The notes: a model not told the origin generated them from the sequence alone. Positions 37,525 to 49,693 are shown, counted from the stretch's first letter. The stretch is 64,000 nt of DNA from Gymnopus androsaceus JB14 (GCA_009733575.1 ML769503.1:62001-126000); one strand, 5' to 3'. Numbers and translations are program-made.

Positions 37525-37990
37525 CATTGGGTTTGCCTGACACCTATTGCCTGTTGCATCGATTCTAAAGGCCCCTTCCCCCAAAATTTGCGAGTCCTGG
37601 TATGATACCGTTTACTACTCGACCCAGCCTTAACTTATCACCAAAAGTCCCGGTTATCTAGGGACCGGCTGTGTGACTTCCATGCTCCCATGCTCAAATC
37701 AAATTATCAATTATCCGTCTCTGATCACAACCATTACCACCCAATGTCCGAATCGCATATCATAGGTAATCAGCGTGTATGGTTAAGTGAGTCTCTAATC
37801 TCTCAGTGACACTCAGACAACTAAGTACGACCACGGACAGTCACTGGCGGTTCATCGGGATTTAGCCTTGAAGTTACGAAAGTAGTCCTCAAGAAAGGTG
37901 ACATTGCAGTAACCACATACCGTCCGCCTAACATCCCCGAGTCTCTCGCCATGGTTCAAGCTAGTCTTCTCTCTTCCCAATCCTCCAACC

Positions 37991-38517
37991 CAGTGTTAGC
38001 CTTAAGGCCTAAGCCTTAATTAATTTAAGCCCTTAATTCATTAAGGGTGTAAGACCTAACTTCAATGCTGACCTTAAGAGCCTTAATTAAGAGTCTTAAT
38101 TTGAAAGAACATGTGACTTCACAAGCAGCAGAAAGAGCATGAAGACAGAAAAGAGCCTACCTCAACATGATTCAAAGTGGCAGCCTCCTCAGCTGAGGCT
38201 TCTTTATAGCAAGGAAGTTATGCAGGAGAAATCTGGACAAAACAGTGGCAGGAGATGTATGCAGGTTGTCATCTAGATCATTGTAAAAAGTGTAAAACAG
38301 CCTACCAGAGTGAAGAGACCTTGCATATGAAGATAGTAGTGCTAAAGAAAAATTTGGGAAGGCACTGGTATGTGTATGAGGTAGATTGAGAAATAAAAAC
38401 ATTTTTGTATTTAAACCCTTAACTTGACCTTAACTTGAAATTAATTTAAGGTCCAAATAAGCCCTAAGGCCTTCGGTCTGCTTGGAGGCCTTAATTAAGG
38501 CCTTAAGGCTAACACTG
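37991..38517. mobile_element. 527-bp hAT-type MITE with 8-bp target duplication
   Basis: Inverted ends CAGTGTTAGCCTTAAGGC and GCCTTAAGGCTAACACTG begin with the CAGNG typical of hAT. Both flanks carry CTCCAACC (37983-37990 and 38518-38525), an exact 8-bp target-site duplication. The interior has no transposase and is rich in TTAATTAA and CCTTAA motifs near the ends. It interrupts the short-chain dehydrogenase coding sequence. Confidence 0.93.
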
Positions 38518-38908
38518 CTCCAACCTCCTCCTCCTCCCTCTTGACCTTGCATCTTCCTCCCCTTCGGACTCCCAAGTCTCGGATGTCTTCTCCAAAGCCA
38601 TAACCCACTTTGGTCGTATCGATGTCGTATTTAATAACGTTGGCTTCACAACCCTAGGCGAAATAGAGGGTATACCAGAAGAAAATGCGCGGAGGATGTT
38701 TGACATCAACTTCTGGGGAATGGCAAGAGTGAGTCGGGAGGCTGTCAAGGTTTTTAGGGATGTCAATCCCGAAATGGGAGGTGGGAGGATAGGTGGCAGG
38801 CTGTTGAATGTGAGCTCACGTGCAGGAGTGGTTCCGAATGCGGGACTTGGGTATTATTCTGCGAGGTGAGTTTGTACTCAGGCAGATAGGAAAACATGGT
38901 CTGATTTC

Positions 38909-39184
38909 ATCAGCAAAACCTGGGTGAACTGGACAGCACTATCCAGTGCTGTCCAGCACTCATAACACTCATAGCACCTATAGCAAGGTCCCCATCTATC
39001 CAGAGCTATGGGATGCTATGGGCTGCTATGGATTGCTATAGAGCATGACACCTGTCAAAATGCAATATAATTTGGGAAGCTCATAGTAACTCATAGCTAC
39101 CCATAGCAATTCATAGCAGTTCATAGTTCTATGGCTGCTATGGCTTGCTATAACAGCTATGGCAATTACCCAGGTTTTGCTGAT
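38909..39184. mobile_element. 276-bp MITE, CATCAGCAAAACCTG family, GCTATGG subfamily
   Basis: ATCAGCAAAACCTGGG and CCCAGGTTTTGCTGAT (preceded by AATTA) form the ends. The arms are arrays of CATAGC and GCTATGG in inverted orientation. It lies in the intron region of the split dehydrogenase. Confidence 0.85.
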
Positions 39185-39913
39185 GTTGTCCCTCCATTGA
39201 TAGTAAACAAGGTCAGTGATTTCTTGTTTCATACAAGTATTGTAGCTTGACAATATTTTGAAAAGCACTGGAAGGCTTCACAGAGGCACTTGTAATGGAA
39301 GTAGACCCTGCTTGGAACATAAAGGTCTGTTAAGATACACAGAGATTAATTTTGCCCCATGACTCACCCTCCTGTAGATCACAATCCTTGAACCCAGTGC
39401 CTTCAGGACACATGCTGTAAACTCCAGCCTAATCACCTTCCCCCAGCATCCTGCCTACACCTCCAACCCTTCCCTTCCCTCCCACTTTATCCGCAAATGG
39501 TTTGCAAATCACAATGATATCACTGGGGACCCAATGTTTGCAGCAGAGCAAATTTACAAGTTTTCTTCTTGGGATGAACAGGAGGGAGAGGTACCACTAA
39601 GATTACAGCTTGGTGATGATTCATGGACAGGAATCAGGGACAGATTGAAGAGTATGTTGAAAGAGCAGGAAAGAGTTGAGGGATGGTCAAAGGGACTTGT
39701 ACCATTGGGCAAAGGGTTTGAATTTTGAAATGATGAAATTTATGTAAATCTTGTATGGAAAAGGCTTCAATATTTAACAATACTTCAATTTTGATGGTTC
39801 TGAGCTTGATACAGAGGTGAAATTGTTGAGAAATGGTTGCTTCAGCTGCTCACCACTGAGTTCAGTTATACTTTCACCATCCCTAGTATTTCATCTATTT
39901 GTTATTCATAGGT

Positions 39914-40100
39914 ATCAGCAAAAACTGTTTTGAGCCCAGGAGGATACAGGGTCTCCTAGGTCTCTTAGGCAACCTGAGGCAACCTAGTTGGCCCAGGAAA
40001 AGGGATAAAACTTTGGGCATATTAGGTATCCTAGTCATTCTAAATGTTTTGGGACATCCTGAAACATCCTGGGATGTCCTGATGGTATCCTGGGGCATGG
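39914..40100. repeat. dispersed repeat, ATCAGCAAAAACTGTTTTG family, copy 1
   Basis: It starts with ATCAGCAAAAACTGTTTTG and continues with CCCAGGAGGATACAGGGTC, TTAGGCAACCTGAGGCAACC and TAGTTGGCCCAGG. Repeated CATCCTGRGACATCC-like motifs follow. A second copy lies at 63599-63775. The right end is not sharply defined. Confidence 0.75.
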
Positions 40101-40201
40101 TGGTGTAAAGAGATGAGGCTGGTTGGCTTAATTCAGACAAGCCTAGCCGATCTCAACTATGATTTTCCAAGTTTGTAGATTTTCTTTGTTATGATCTACT
40201 A

Positions 40202-40337
40202 ATCAGCAAAGCCTGGATTTTTGCTGGAGAAAGCCAATACATTTGGAGCATCTCTGGAGAAAGGGTACCTATTCCAGAGACCTCTAGAGAAGCTGGAGGA
40301 GCTTGACAGCTCCAGCAAAAATACAGGTTTTGCTGAT
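40202..40337. mobile_element. 136-bp MITE, CATCAGCAAAACCTG family
   Basis: ATCAGCAAAGCCTGGATTTT and the reverse complement of ATCAGCAAAACCTGTATTTT form the ends. The interior contains CTGGAGAAAGCC and CTCTAGAGAAGCTGGAG motifs. No coding sequence is present. Confidence 0.8.
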
Positions 40338-41367
40338 ATGATACAGACTTCAGGGCAATTTGTACTTACTTTGACTGCCATGTACTCATTTGTAATCTAA
40401 TCCAATTTCTTTTCTTTCCTTTCACAGCCCAAACCTCTACCTTCAATCATATTGCATGTCAGAATAACAAAGGATTGTAAGCTCCAACTCAAGGTGAGGA
40501 GAGGTCAAGGAAAGGTTGCCATACTTATTGGAACTCTACACAATAATCTCTACACCATTGGTCCACATACTGTAGGCTACTACATCAGGGTATAACCATA
40601 CATCAGCAAAACCTGGGTTTTTGCCACAGAACTGTCCATCTCTGTTCAGCACCCACAGCACCCACAACAAGGTACCCTCTGTCCAGAACTGTGGATTGCT
40701 GTGGACTGATGTGGATTGCTGTGTACACCATTCAAAATCAGCATCAGGGTTCTATTCAATACCAAACATATTACTTTTTTAAAATTGTTTCCTTGGCCTG
40801 GGTTTGCAAGAGTGAAATCAAAAATTATGGTCATAAAATCATTGTCAATTGCAAAAAATACTAGTACTAACTGCTACCTTATTGTCTACTTTAGTGTGAA
40901 TGAAGCTAAAAGAAATGATCAAACATATATTGAGGACCTCGAAAGCGGAGAACTTACAGTCCAAGTCAAGTTGAGCTCAGTGGGGGGAGAAAAAGTTGAA
41001 CATTGAAACCGCATTGCGCGTGCACTGATTAAAACATCCCAGATCCCCGTTGCCGCATCAGGCCATGACTCATCCATCAGTTGAGAATGACAGATGTCAG
41101 AATGGTTGAGCAACACTCAACCCAAAGCAACCTACAGCATCCACAGCATCACAACTTTTGTGAGCCCAAGATTAGACACTCCTCAGATTCAGTGCATTTA
41201 ACCCAAAGGACTCAAGCTTTGAATTCAGCTCCAAGTACCATTGCCTACCTGACTGCTTGAGTCTGTAGAGTCCCTTCCACAATCTCCAGTATCCAGATAT
41301 GGCTATTGAGAGTTTTTGCATATAGATTTCCTTGTTGAGAGGACAGGAGCCAAAAATATTGAAAAAC
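40338..41367. repeat. repeat-derived DNA with an unpaired family end
   Basis: A lone CATCAGCAAAACCTGGG end lies at 40601, with an arm of CACAGCACCCACA and GGATTGCTGTGG motifs to about 40730. No matching right end was found. No gene was recognised in the rest. Confidence 0.45.
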
Positions 41368-41611
41368 ATCAGCAAACCCTGTATTTTGCATTTTAGTTTT
41401 GACAGCAGTACATAAAATTCCCAGCACTCCCAGTGGTGTCAAAATATAAACTCGTATGACATTTCATTTTAATTTCCAAATAAGGCAATTTTGAGGCCTC
41501 TGGGAGCTCTGGCCAGTGCCGGCCGGACCATCTGGGTGCTGGAGCGCTGGAGCTCTGGAGACACTGTCCAGCACTTGCAAGAGCTGGCCACATCATACAT
41601 GTTTTGCTAAT
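41368..41611. mobile_element. MITE, CATCAGCAAAACCTG family, subfamily 1 (second copy)
   Basis: ATCAGCAAACCCTGTATTTT and a decayed right end CATGTTTTGCTAAT. The interior (CCCAGCACTCCCAG, ATTTCCAAATAAGGCAATTT, GCTGGAGCGCTGGAG) matches 31071-31345 in the opposite orientation. Confidence 0.78.
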
Positions 41612-42160
41612 GGATGATGACTTTGAGAGCTTTATAACTACCTCAGTTTTGTGTAAATAATATAGGGTAAGAGGTAGCCCCTGTTTTTGAGGTCCCTATT
41701 TCTGATGGTGACCATGCCATCTCATGGAAAAAGGTATTTGTGCCTGTAAAATTTGGGAATATTTGCAAAATGCTGCATATGTTAGGTATTTCTCACGGGG
41801 GTGTCACTCAACTGGTTCTCGAAGTTTCTAAATGTATTGTAAACTCATACTACAACTTTTTTGGAAGATATGTATAATTTTATTCATGAGATATATATTT
41901 TTTAAATGGGTGACCCCAAGTACATCTTAAGAGACCCGGAAAAATTCAGGGAACTTGAATGTGACTCAAAACTTGATTGAAACTCAGGGTTTGCAATCAC
42001 CTAGATTTTTTGAAGGGTTTAAGACCCTTGTGATATATGACCATTAAACTACATGAATCGGTGCACTTCTACTTGCTTTACTTCAAATTCAAGGTCAATC
42101 TGATCAAAATTAATCTGGAAACAAAGACCAAAAAAATTATGGTGGACTCAGGAGTCAGAG
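41612..42160. other. no gene recognised
   Basis: AT-rich spacer left of the copia element, without visible repeats or coding sequence. Confidence 0.4.
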
Positions 42161-42165
42161 CTTGA

Positions 42166-42482
42166 TGTTGAACGTATGATGATATCACTCATCATCTCGG
42201 TCATATGACGCTATCAGTCATTGTCGAGGTAGTCTTACTCAGCCTCAGTAGTATCTTAGTAAGTAGCTTTATGGACAACATCATAGGTCATGCACATAGA
42301 ACATACTAGAAGGATACTACTATATATGTAAAAAATACAGTACCACAGTATATAAGGACTCCAGTATTACTGCTAATGATAACAACTTCTACTAGTCTTT
42401 TACCTCTCTCTATCTGCTCTACAACCTTAACCACTTGGTGAGTGCTAGTCACTGCGCCTCCTAGCTTATATGCTGCGCAACA
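42166..42482 (+). repeat. copia 5' LTR
   Basis: 317 bp, TG...CA ends, with a TATATAAGGACT promoter-like stretch near 42349. The primer-binding region just after it (GACTATGGGCCCCGAG) was not matched with confidence to a particular tRNA. Confidence 0.95.
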
Positions 42483-43125
42483 GACTATGGGCCCCGAGTC
42501 CCTCTTGTCGTTGTACTTCACAATGATCAGGTTGCCTTTGGCCCTGTTCATGTACACCTTGAGGGCTTTCCCTAGCCTTTGAGTGTGGTTGGTGATCACT
42601 GTAGGATGGTCATGATGTTGGGCTGTAGCATGAATTCAAGCCCCAAAAATTTACGTACAATACCTTCTTTTCTTTCATGAACCCAGGTACCAGGCCAAGC
42701 CTTACATTGCTCCTGCCAGTATGCTGAAGAAGGGTTTAAAGGCTTCACAGCTCCCTTATCAATGTGAACCATTCGGCACATTGATTACGATACAAATTTT
42801 ATCATGATACATCTTTTTTAGATAGATCTACATACAAATCCCCCCCTGATGGCTTAAGTCCCTTAAACAATCAAATGATAGATGCGCACTTAATTGTTGC
42901 TGCTCATCATGAGATCTTTCAATCTGCCATACAGGATTTTTTAGATAGATCTTAGATACATCAGATGCTCAGATGGAATGGCTGAGATCTAATGATGGAA
43001 AAGCGATCATTGGTTACCATGTGTACAGGTGACACGCAACATGAGCGCGATTTGGGTTTCATAGCTGTTTGATAATAGCAGCTACTGATCAGTTGTCTTT
43101 CACAGATCAACCCAATTTTTTCGAA

Positions 43126-44558
43126 ATGTCTTCCACATCTTCCACTGTTAACAACACATCTGGTCTCAACAGCATTCCCATGCATGATGGTAGCAACCAG
43201 ACTGTTTGGGCTGCTGGTATGAAAGCCTATCTCTGGTTTGCCAAACTTTGGCCCTATGTTGATGGGTCAAAAACCGAACCTGTGGCTCCGGCAGATGAAT
43301 CCGATGACCCCAACTACCAAACCAAATTTGATGCTTGGAATGAGGCAGATGAGCAAGCCATTGGCGCCATCCTCATGAAAATTCCCTATCAATACCATCA
43401 CCTAGCGACTAAAGCAAATGGTGATGATAGGAATTCCAAAGAACTTTGGGAAGCTATCAGAGCTCAATTTGGTAAAACTGGTATTGCAGGTGTTTATTTG
43501 GAGTTCCTTTCTGCCATCCACTTCCATGTAAGGGAAGGGGAAAATCCAGTTCCAGCCCTTGGGAGCCTGACTTTGATTATTCAGCGCTTGACTGAATCAA
43601 ACATCAAACTTGATGGTAATTTGCAGGTTCTACTTTATCTTGCAGCTCTTCCTAGTTTGTGGGAAGGTTTCAAGACTTCGGTTCTTACCTCTTGTACTGG
43701 CAATAACTGGAACGTTTCCAGCATTTTGACTTTGATCAAAAATGAATGGAATCGTCGCAGCACCAGGCAGCAAACCTCCCTTCAATCTCAGATCAGTGGC
43801 GTTAAACGCCACCGCTTCAATCCCAATTGGAAGAAACAGAAGAAGCAGCGCGGCGAAGGCCAGCAGCAGCAGGACCAGCAATCTGGTTCATCTTCTCAAC
43901 CCAACAATGGAAAGAAGCGTGGATCCCGAGGAGGTAAGAAGTACAAAGGGAAAAAGAAGGCTTTTGAGTCCGTTGAAGTTGCTCAAGCTTCTGTTGCCCC
44001 TAATGACTTTGAGATGGAAGCTGAACCCTTCGAGACCATGGAAGCTTTGGAGTTTGAATATGAGGACCCCTTCATGCAGTGGCAAGTTAATTCTTCTTTA
44101 CTAAAATCTCATGACTCATCAAAATTGCAACAGAATAATTTGATAGCGCAGATCACACAAGGCCAAAATGGCCATTCAGACTTATTTTTACTGCCGCTTG
44201 TAATTTTTAATAATAATATTCTGTTTGCCAATGTCAAAGATGAGATTGCCACTTTAAGCGCAAAATATAAAGAAGATATCTGGATCTTAGATTCAGGTGC
44301 ATCAATACATACCATGCCATATAAGTTGGATTTCACAGAATTAAAACAATTAGAAAAACCAATTGAAATCCAGACTGCTGATAAGCGGTCAAAGACTTAT
44401 ATTATGCATGCTGGAGTTGTTCTCATCAAACATACAAATGAAAATAATGTCACCCAAATTACCAAATTGGAACCAGTATTTTACCAACCACATTCACCAT
44501 ATTGTCTTCTCTCACAAGGCAGCATCTTGTGCCATGGTGATGAGTTAGATTTGTGCTA
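43126..44558 (+). pseudogene. copia Gag and protease (first part of Gag-Pol)
   Basis: The frame starts at the ATG at 43126. It has a copia Gag core (GSNQTVWAAGMKAYLWFAKL, then FLSAIHFHVREGENP, and NWNVSSILTLIKNEW). A basic Gln/Gly/Lys-rich tail takes the place of the CCHC zinc knuckle, which I do not see. The aspartic protease motif DIWILDSGASIHTMP is intact. The frame runs into the nested insertion right after DELDLCY and stops there. In the original element it would continue into 46305 onward. Confidence 0.9.
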
Positions 44559-46302
44559 GGTATGAAAACCAACCAAACAACAATCACCCCAATCAGATAT
44601 AATCCAAAAGGTTTAATTTAATGCGAGGAAGGAGGTTGTCAAAGGTTCCCTCGACTACTAATTGATTCGAAGAGAAAAGCACTTGACAGTTGACACAGAT
44701 AGTGCGTGATGAACAAGGTTTTATATTTGGAGGGAGGTTTTGAAAAGCCAACTAACATATGACGACACACTGAACTAATCGAGGGGAAAGCAAACACCAA
44801 AGCACGGGTCAAGTACGCCGGCTCAACAAACGACTTTGCGTATCTCGGGAGCCTTTACGTCGCCGCGCAATGATACTCCAACTCTCAGGGATTCCCGCGA
44901 GTTACCTAACAAGCTTATACGACTGCCACGCAAGTCACTTGAGTAGGTGTTTTTAACACACTCAGCGAAGAGTGGGCAAGGGGTAGAATCTGTTGGTAAA
45001 GCTAGGTAACACTCCGAGAAGCTTCCTCCCTAAAACTAGACCAAGCTGACACTTGGGTCCAAGACCTTTCCTAATCAACAACGGGCTCGTTGAGGTGTGC
45101 ACGTTAGGCTCCACCTGCGGTCCTAAGACTGATGTGACCTCTCTTTGAGATGAAAACCAGGAATGCTCGACTTAATAGCCGGGAAGTAGAATGAACAGCC
45201 TCAGTAATATCGAGGTTACAAGAAGGCCACCCGTTTCAAAGGTTGTAGAGGATGATGCAGATGCGTCTGAGCATGTACGAATCACTACAGGTCCTAAGAT
45301 AGAACTGCGTTTCAGGTATCAAGTCTAACTTGTCATTCCGAGATAGAATAGCTACCCTTATATACTGAGCGAGATATATGAAAATAGGAAAATGAGAGAA
45401 ACTGAGCGAGATAGGATGAAACAGAGTAAGTAAAATAGAAAAAGATAAATAATGTCCATATATGCATGTATACTATGGTTTTGCCTTGACATTTTCCTGC
45501 CTCGTTCATTTGTCTTCCTCGATTGGGTCGACTTTGGGATTTTGGTCTGAATTGACTCGAGTCATTTGCCTTTTTACAAGGCTCGCCAGTTCCTTTAGCA
45601 GAACAGCCCTCGGAAGTATTTCTATGTTTTTCCTTGCCAATGGGAGACTGGTTATTATCCCTAGTTCCTCGCGGTCTCGAGTCTAGATGCCTGGTAGCAT
45701 ATGGATCTCGGTAAAATGCTGAGGCTCGGATAGAAACACTCCTTGGTCCTTCCATGCTCTAGAAGTAGCTACAGCAAGTGGGTCATGTGGCCGCGTCGGA
45801 CTGCCGTGGCTATCTGCCTGGGCGCTTTCCAGCAAGCGTCAACTTTGAGGGCACCCATTAGGGTACTTCCTCATCTCGGTCCACCTTGCTTCATTTAATA
45901 AACTTGAGTGTCGTTTAGACTCCTTGGTGAGCTGATCGCGGAAGCAATGCCTCGTTAAGACTTTGATCCCTTGGGTATATCCTTTGATGACCTAGCCTAG
46001 TATAACTGGTATGTGGGCTCGTTTATCTGCCTCGGTCAGCAACTTGTTATCCAACAAGCTTGCCTCGCTACACCATACCGTGCATAGGACTTTGATCGAG
46101 GCGCATTCACAAAGTTAAGTATGGTACCATTGCGCGTACCGTTACTCTGCAACCTCTTGGGTAGAATAGGTCCTCGGTAGATTTTAACTATCAGCTCGGG
46201 CTCACTATAGTTCTCTTATTGACTGTGTTTTGTTACTAACAGAACCTAGGATTATTGGTTCTGCGCAGTTCTAGCCTTAGCCGAAAAATCGGCATATCAA
46301 TG
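44559..46302. mobile_element. 1744-bp insertion nested in copia pol (possible solo LTR or non-autonomous element)
   Basis: GCTA at 44555-44558 is repeated at 46303-46306, and removing the insert plus one GCTA restores an open frame (…DLC then YYAYADEKK). The insert starts GGTATGAAAACC and ends GGCATATCAATG. I found no matching inverted or direct termini. There is a perfect GCCGA/TCGGC hairpin just before the right end (46280-46293) and a CTTATATACTGAGCG promoter-like stretch near 45357. CCTCGG-type motifs recur. No protein domain was recognised. A single large LTR is possible; a Helitron is unlikely because there is a target duplication. Confidence 0.75.
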
Positions 46303-46304
46303 GC

Positions 46305-49300
46305 TATTATGCCTATGCTGATGAGAAGAAAACGTCACTTAGGTTTAAGAGCAATCATAAGGTCTTTATGATGTGTTACCCCATGAACTCATCAGATGCT
46401 CTACATTGGTTAAAAACCGAAGTAATAAAGAGCAAGATTGACCTTTTTAAGGATTTTATTCCCAAAAACATCAGAATTCCTAAAAATCTGATTGCTCATA
46501 AAACTATTGACTATGATATATGGCACCGTTGCCTTGGACATCCTTCAAAAGATGTTTTACAACATGCGTCTGAGGCAACAGGTGGTTTTCCTAAAGTTAA
46601 TATCCGAAATGAGGACAAAGAAATATGTCCTGGTTGCGCTAAGGGTAAAATGACCCAGTGCACTTATCCCAATAGTGAGAAACGTGCTGAAAAACTCTTT
46701 GATTTAGTCCATATGGACATTATAGAGTTTCCCACTATTTTGTATCATAAGCATAAATATGTACTGAATATCCTTGATGATCATTCATCATATGGCGCAG
46801 GATACCTCCTAGCTGCCAAATCTGACATATTCGAAGCGTTCAAGGAATTCTACAATCTCGTGGACCTCCAAGATGCTATCAAGATAAAACAAATAAGAGT
46901 TGATTATGAATTTGTCACTAAGGATTTCAGACAATTTTGCTGTGATAAAGGGATCATATTGGGACTGTCGGCTCCATATGAACACCAGCAGAACGGGAGA
47001 ATCAAACAATTCAACCATACAATCCGTGAGAAATCAGAAGCCATGAGGCACATGGCCTGCTTACCACCTTCCTGGTGGGAATTTAGTGTTCAAACTGCAT
47101 ATGTTGTCTATAACAGGACACCTATGTGCCGCCGATGGGATAAAAATAGAAATTGGAAAACACCTTATGAAATCAGATACGGGAAGAAGCCCGATGTGTC
47201 CAAATTTTGGACTTTCAGATGTGCTGCATATGTGTATCGTCCAAAGGAGACTCGCCCAAACAAGCAAGCTCCAAGATCAGAAGTAATGATTTTTATTGGA
47301 TATACACAAGGAATGAATGCTTATCACTTCATGCACACACATAATAATTCAATTGTGACTTCTTCCAATGCCATATTTGATGAGCGCTGGTTTCCACGCT
47401 GCTCAACATCAAAACCTACAGTTGACATTAACGATAATGATTTTGAAGAGGATTCCGAACCATCCGGGTCTGCTCCTGATGATAATGTTGAGAATGATGA
47501 CCCTGAGTTTCCTCCTCTGCCTAATCCTCCTGCTCCAATAGAACCACAAAATGATGATGAAAATGGAGAAGGAGATGAGGAAGTAAGAGGTGGCGGAGAA
47601 ATTCCTGATCAACATGGTGCAGATCAAGGGGGAGCTGGTGCTATACAACCACCTCCAAATCCATTCAATCCTGTAATGGAACCTGAACCAGCACCAATAG
47701 TAAGACTCTCTGAAAGAGCATGAGTACCTACCCAGAGACCTGGAAATATTTACGGTGATACACCTCCTGCCGAGATTGATCAAAATGCTGGTCGATCTCG
47801 TAATATTGGTTCTGATATCAGATGGAATTGTCAGATTTACGGTGATCAACCTGAAGCCGGACCTTCCCGGCAAAGGCAGCCTGCTTGGCAACAGCCTAGA
47901 GCAAATAATCCCGTTCCTGACCCACCTGTGAACAATTATTTGGGAGAAAGTATGAATGGACGCGGAAGCGTTGACTATATTTCCCAGTTGGCTCATGAAG
48001 GGGGAGTAGCTTTTCTGGACTATTTGCTTTCTCAGGCTCCTGAAAATAAGGAAACGGTTCGAAACTGGCAGTTTCGTGATTTGATGTGCCTTCCTATAAA
48101 GGACTGGCAACCGTGGCTTGACAAATGCAAAGAAAAAATTGACAGTCTAGTTGAGCGAAAGGTATTCAAAATTGTTGATCAACCCAATAACAGAAATGTC
48201 ATAAAGAACAGATGGGTCTTTGATATCAAGTCAGATGGTCGGAAACGATCTAGACTTGTTGCCAGGGGATATTCTCAAGTAGAAGGAGTGGATTATGACA
48301 AATTGTTCTCTCCCATTGTCCATTATGAAACAGTGCGAGTCTTACTTGCACTAGCTGCCCTAGAAGATTGGGAACTAGAGGCGCTGGACATAAAAACTGC
48401 CTTTCTATATGGCAAATTAGATGAGGAGATCTATATGGAACAACCTGAAGGCTTTGTCAAGGATAGCAGCAAGGTTTGGAGATTATGCCGATCTCTTTAC
48501 GGCCTGAAGCAAGCTGGTTTGTCCTGGTGGTGTGCTTGTACAAAGTCGATGACCCAGGATCTAGGCTTCAAATGTTGCGCTTCAGATGCCGGCATATATG
48601 TTTACAAAGAAAACAACAAGACTGTAATTGCAATCATCTATATTGATGATGCATTGTTCATGGGAAATGACAAAGAACTTGTCATGCACAAGAAGCGCAA
48701 ATTTATGCAACGTTGGGAGTGCCGCGACTTGGGCGCAGCACAGGAGTTCTTAGGCATGTGCATTCAGCATGACAGATCTAAGCGGTGTTTGACCTTAGAT
48801 CAGGCAGAATATCTTAAAAAGATTATAAAGTGCTTTAAATTAACAAACGCCAAAGTAGCGCAAACTCCACTACCAGCAGGATATCAGCCTTCTAAATATG
48901 ATGGTCCTGTTGATCCCAAAAGACGCCAGGAGTACCAACAAGTGATTGGCTCCTTATTATATCTGTTGCTTGGAACAAGAGCCGACATAGCCTACCATGT
49001 GGCAAAAATGTCACAATATTCAGCAAATCCTTCTCAGGATCATCTGAACAAGGCTTATTATATTATTCGCTACCTTATAGGTACCGCCGAATATTTTCTT
49101 GTCTATGATGGGAACTCTGGAGAAGGCTTCTATGCCAACTTGGATTCTGATCATGCATCAGATCCTGATACACGTCAATCCCAAACTGGGTACATTCTCA
49201 AACTGGCCAAGGGAATTGTGTCCTGGACTTCATATCTCCAGAAGACAGTTGCTTTATCTTCCACCGAAGCCGAATATATGGCTTTAAGTGACTGTTGCAG

Positions 49301-49604
49301 ACAAATCAGGTGGATCCTCAATTTACTTGGGGAAATCGGATTCCCACTGACTGGATTCCCACTTCTCGGTGATAACATGGGTTCAATCTTTATGGCCAAT
49401 AATCAGGCTCAAGATCGTCGGACCAAACATATTGATGTCTGATATCACCACATCAGGGAAACTACTGAGTCAGGACTTGTGATCCCTTACTATATTCCAA
49501 TGAATCAGAATGTCGCGGATCTTTTAACTAAGAATCTCGCTTGGGTTAAATTCAAATGTTGCTGAGATCAACTTGGCATTGAATTCGTTGCTGACTTTGA
49601 ATAA
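46305..49604 (+). pseudogene. copia integrase, reverse transcriptase and RNase H (rest of Gag-Pol)
   Basis: The pre-integrase zinc region is present (DIWHRCLGHPSKDV, then CPGCAKGKMTQ). The integrase core follows (HMDIIEFPTI, LDDHSSYG, SAPYEHQQNGRIKQFNHTIR), then an acidic linker and the reverse transcriptase (SRLVARGYSQVEGVDYDKLF, DIKTAFLYGKLDEEIYMEQP, GLKQAGLSWW, IYIDDALFMGN). RNase H ends it (LSSTEAEYMALSDCCRQIRW, RRTKHIDV). In-frame TGA codons at 47721, 49440 and 49563 each stand where an Arg CGA is expected (for example KHIDV-R-YHHIRE). QNGRIKQFNH, where relatives usually have ERFNR, also fits G-to-A change at CpG. Confidence 0.93.
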
Positions 49605-49693
49605 AGTTCGCAAGAGACTGGATCTCAGGTGAGATTCACGTGCTTTCTTAAGCACATGAGGAATTCTACCTCCACGACCTCAGCGAGGGGGAG

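Larger units (their letters stand above)
37744..39728 (+). pseudogene. short-chain dehydrogenase/reductase gene split by two transposable elements
   Basis: The ATG at 37744 opens MSESHIIGNQRVWL, and after an intron (about 37787-37840) ITGGSSGF continues the cofactor loop. After the hAT insertion come DVFSKAITHFGRIDVVFNNV, FDINFWGMARVSREAV and LLNVSSRAGVVPNAGLGYYS, which hold the NNxG motif, catalytic Ser and Tyr. The C-terminal part (ALEGFTEALVMEVDPAW, then ITILEPSAFRT) ends at 39728 and is the usual extended tail of this NADP-dependent family. A 527-bp hAT-type element lies in an exon, and a 276-bp MITE in what was probably an intron. The splice just before ALEGF does not keep frame as written. 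Confidence 0.8.

Noticed and set aside
31071..41611. CRISPR-like array from the recurring CATCAGCAAAACCTG word
   Set aside because: Spacing is irregular, the words occur as inverted pairs and the genome is eukaryotic, so they are transposon ends.
45333..45755. 140-codon minus-strand frame in the nested insertion
   Set aside because: It is Arg/Ser/Lys-rich at the start and hydrophobic at the end, with no recognisable domain. It more likely reflects LTR-like composition.
44559..46302. Helitron, suggested by the 3' hairpin
   Set aside because: There is a 4-bp target duplication, no 5' TC and no CTRR 3' end, so Helitron rules are not met.
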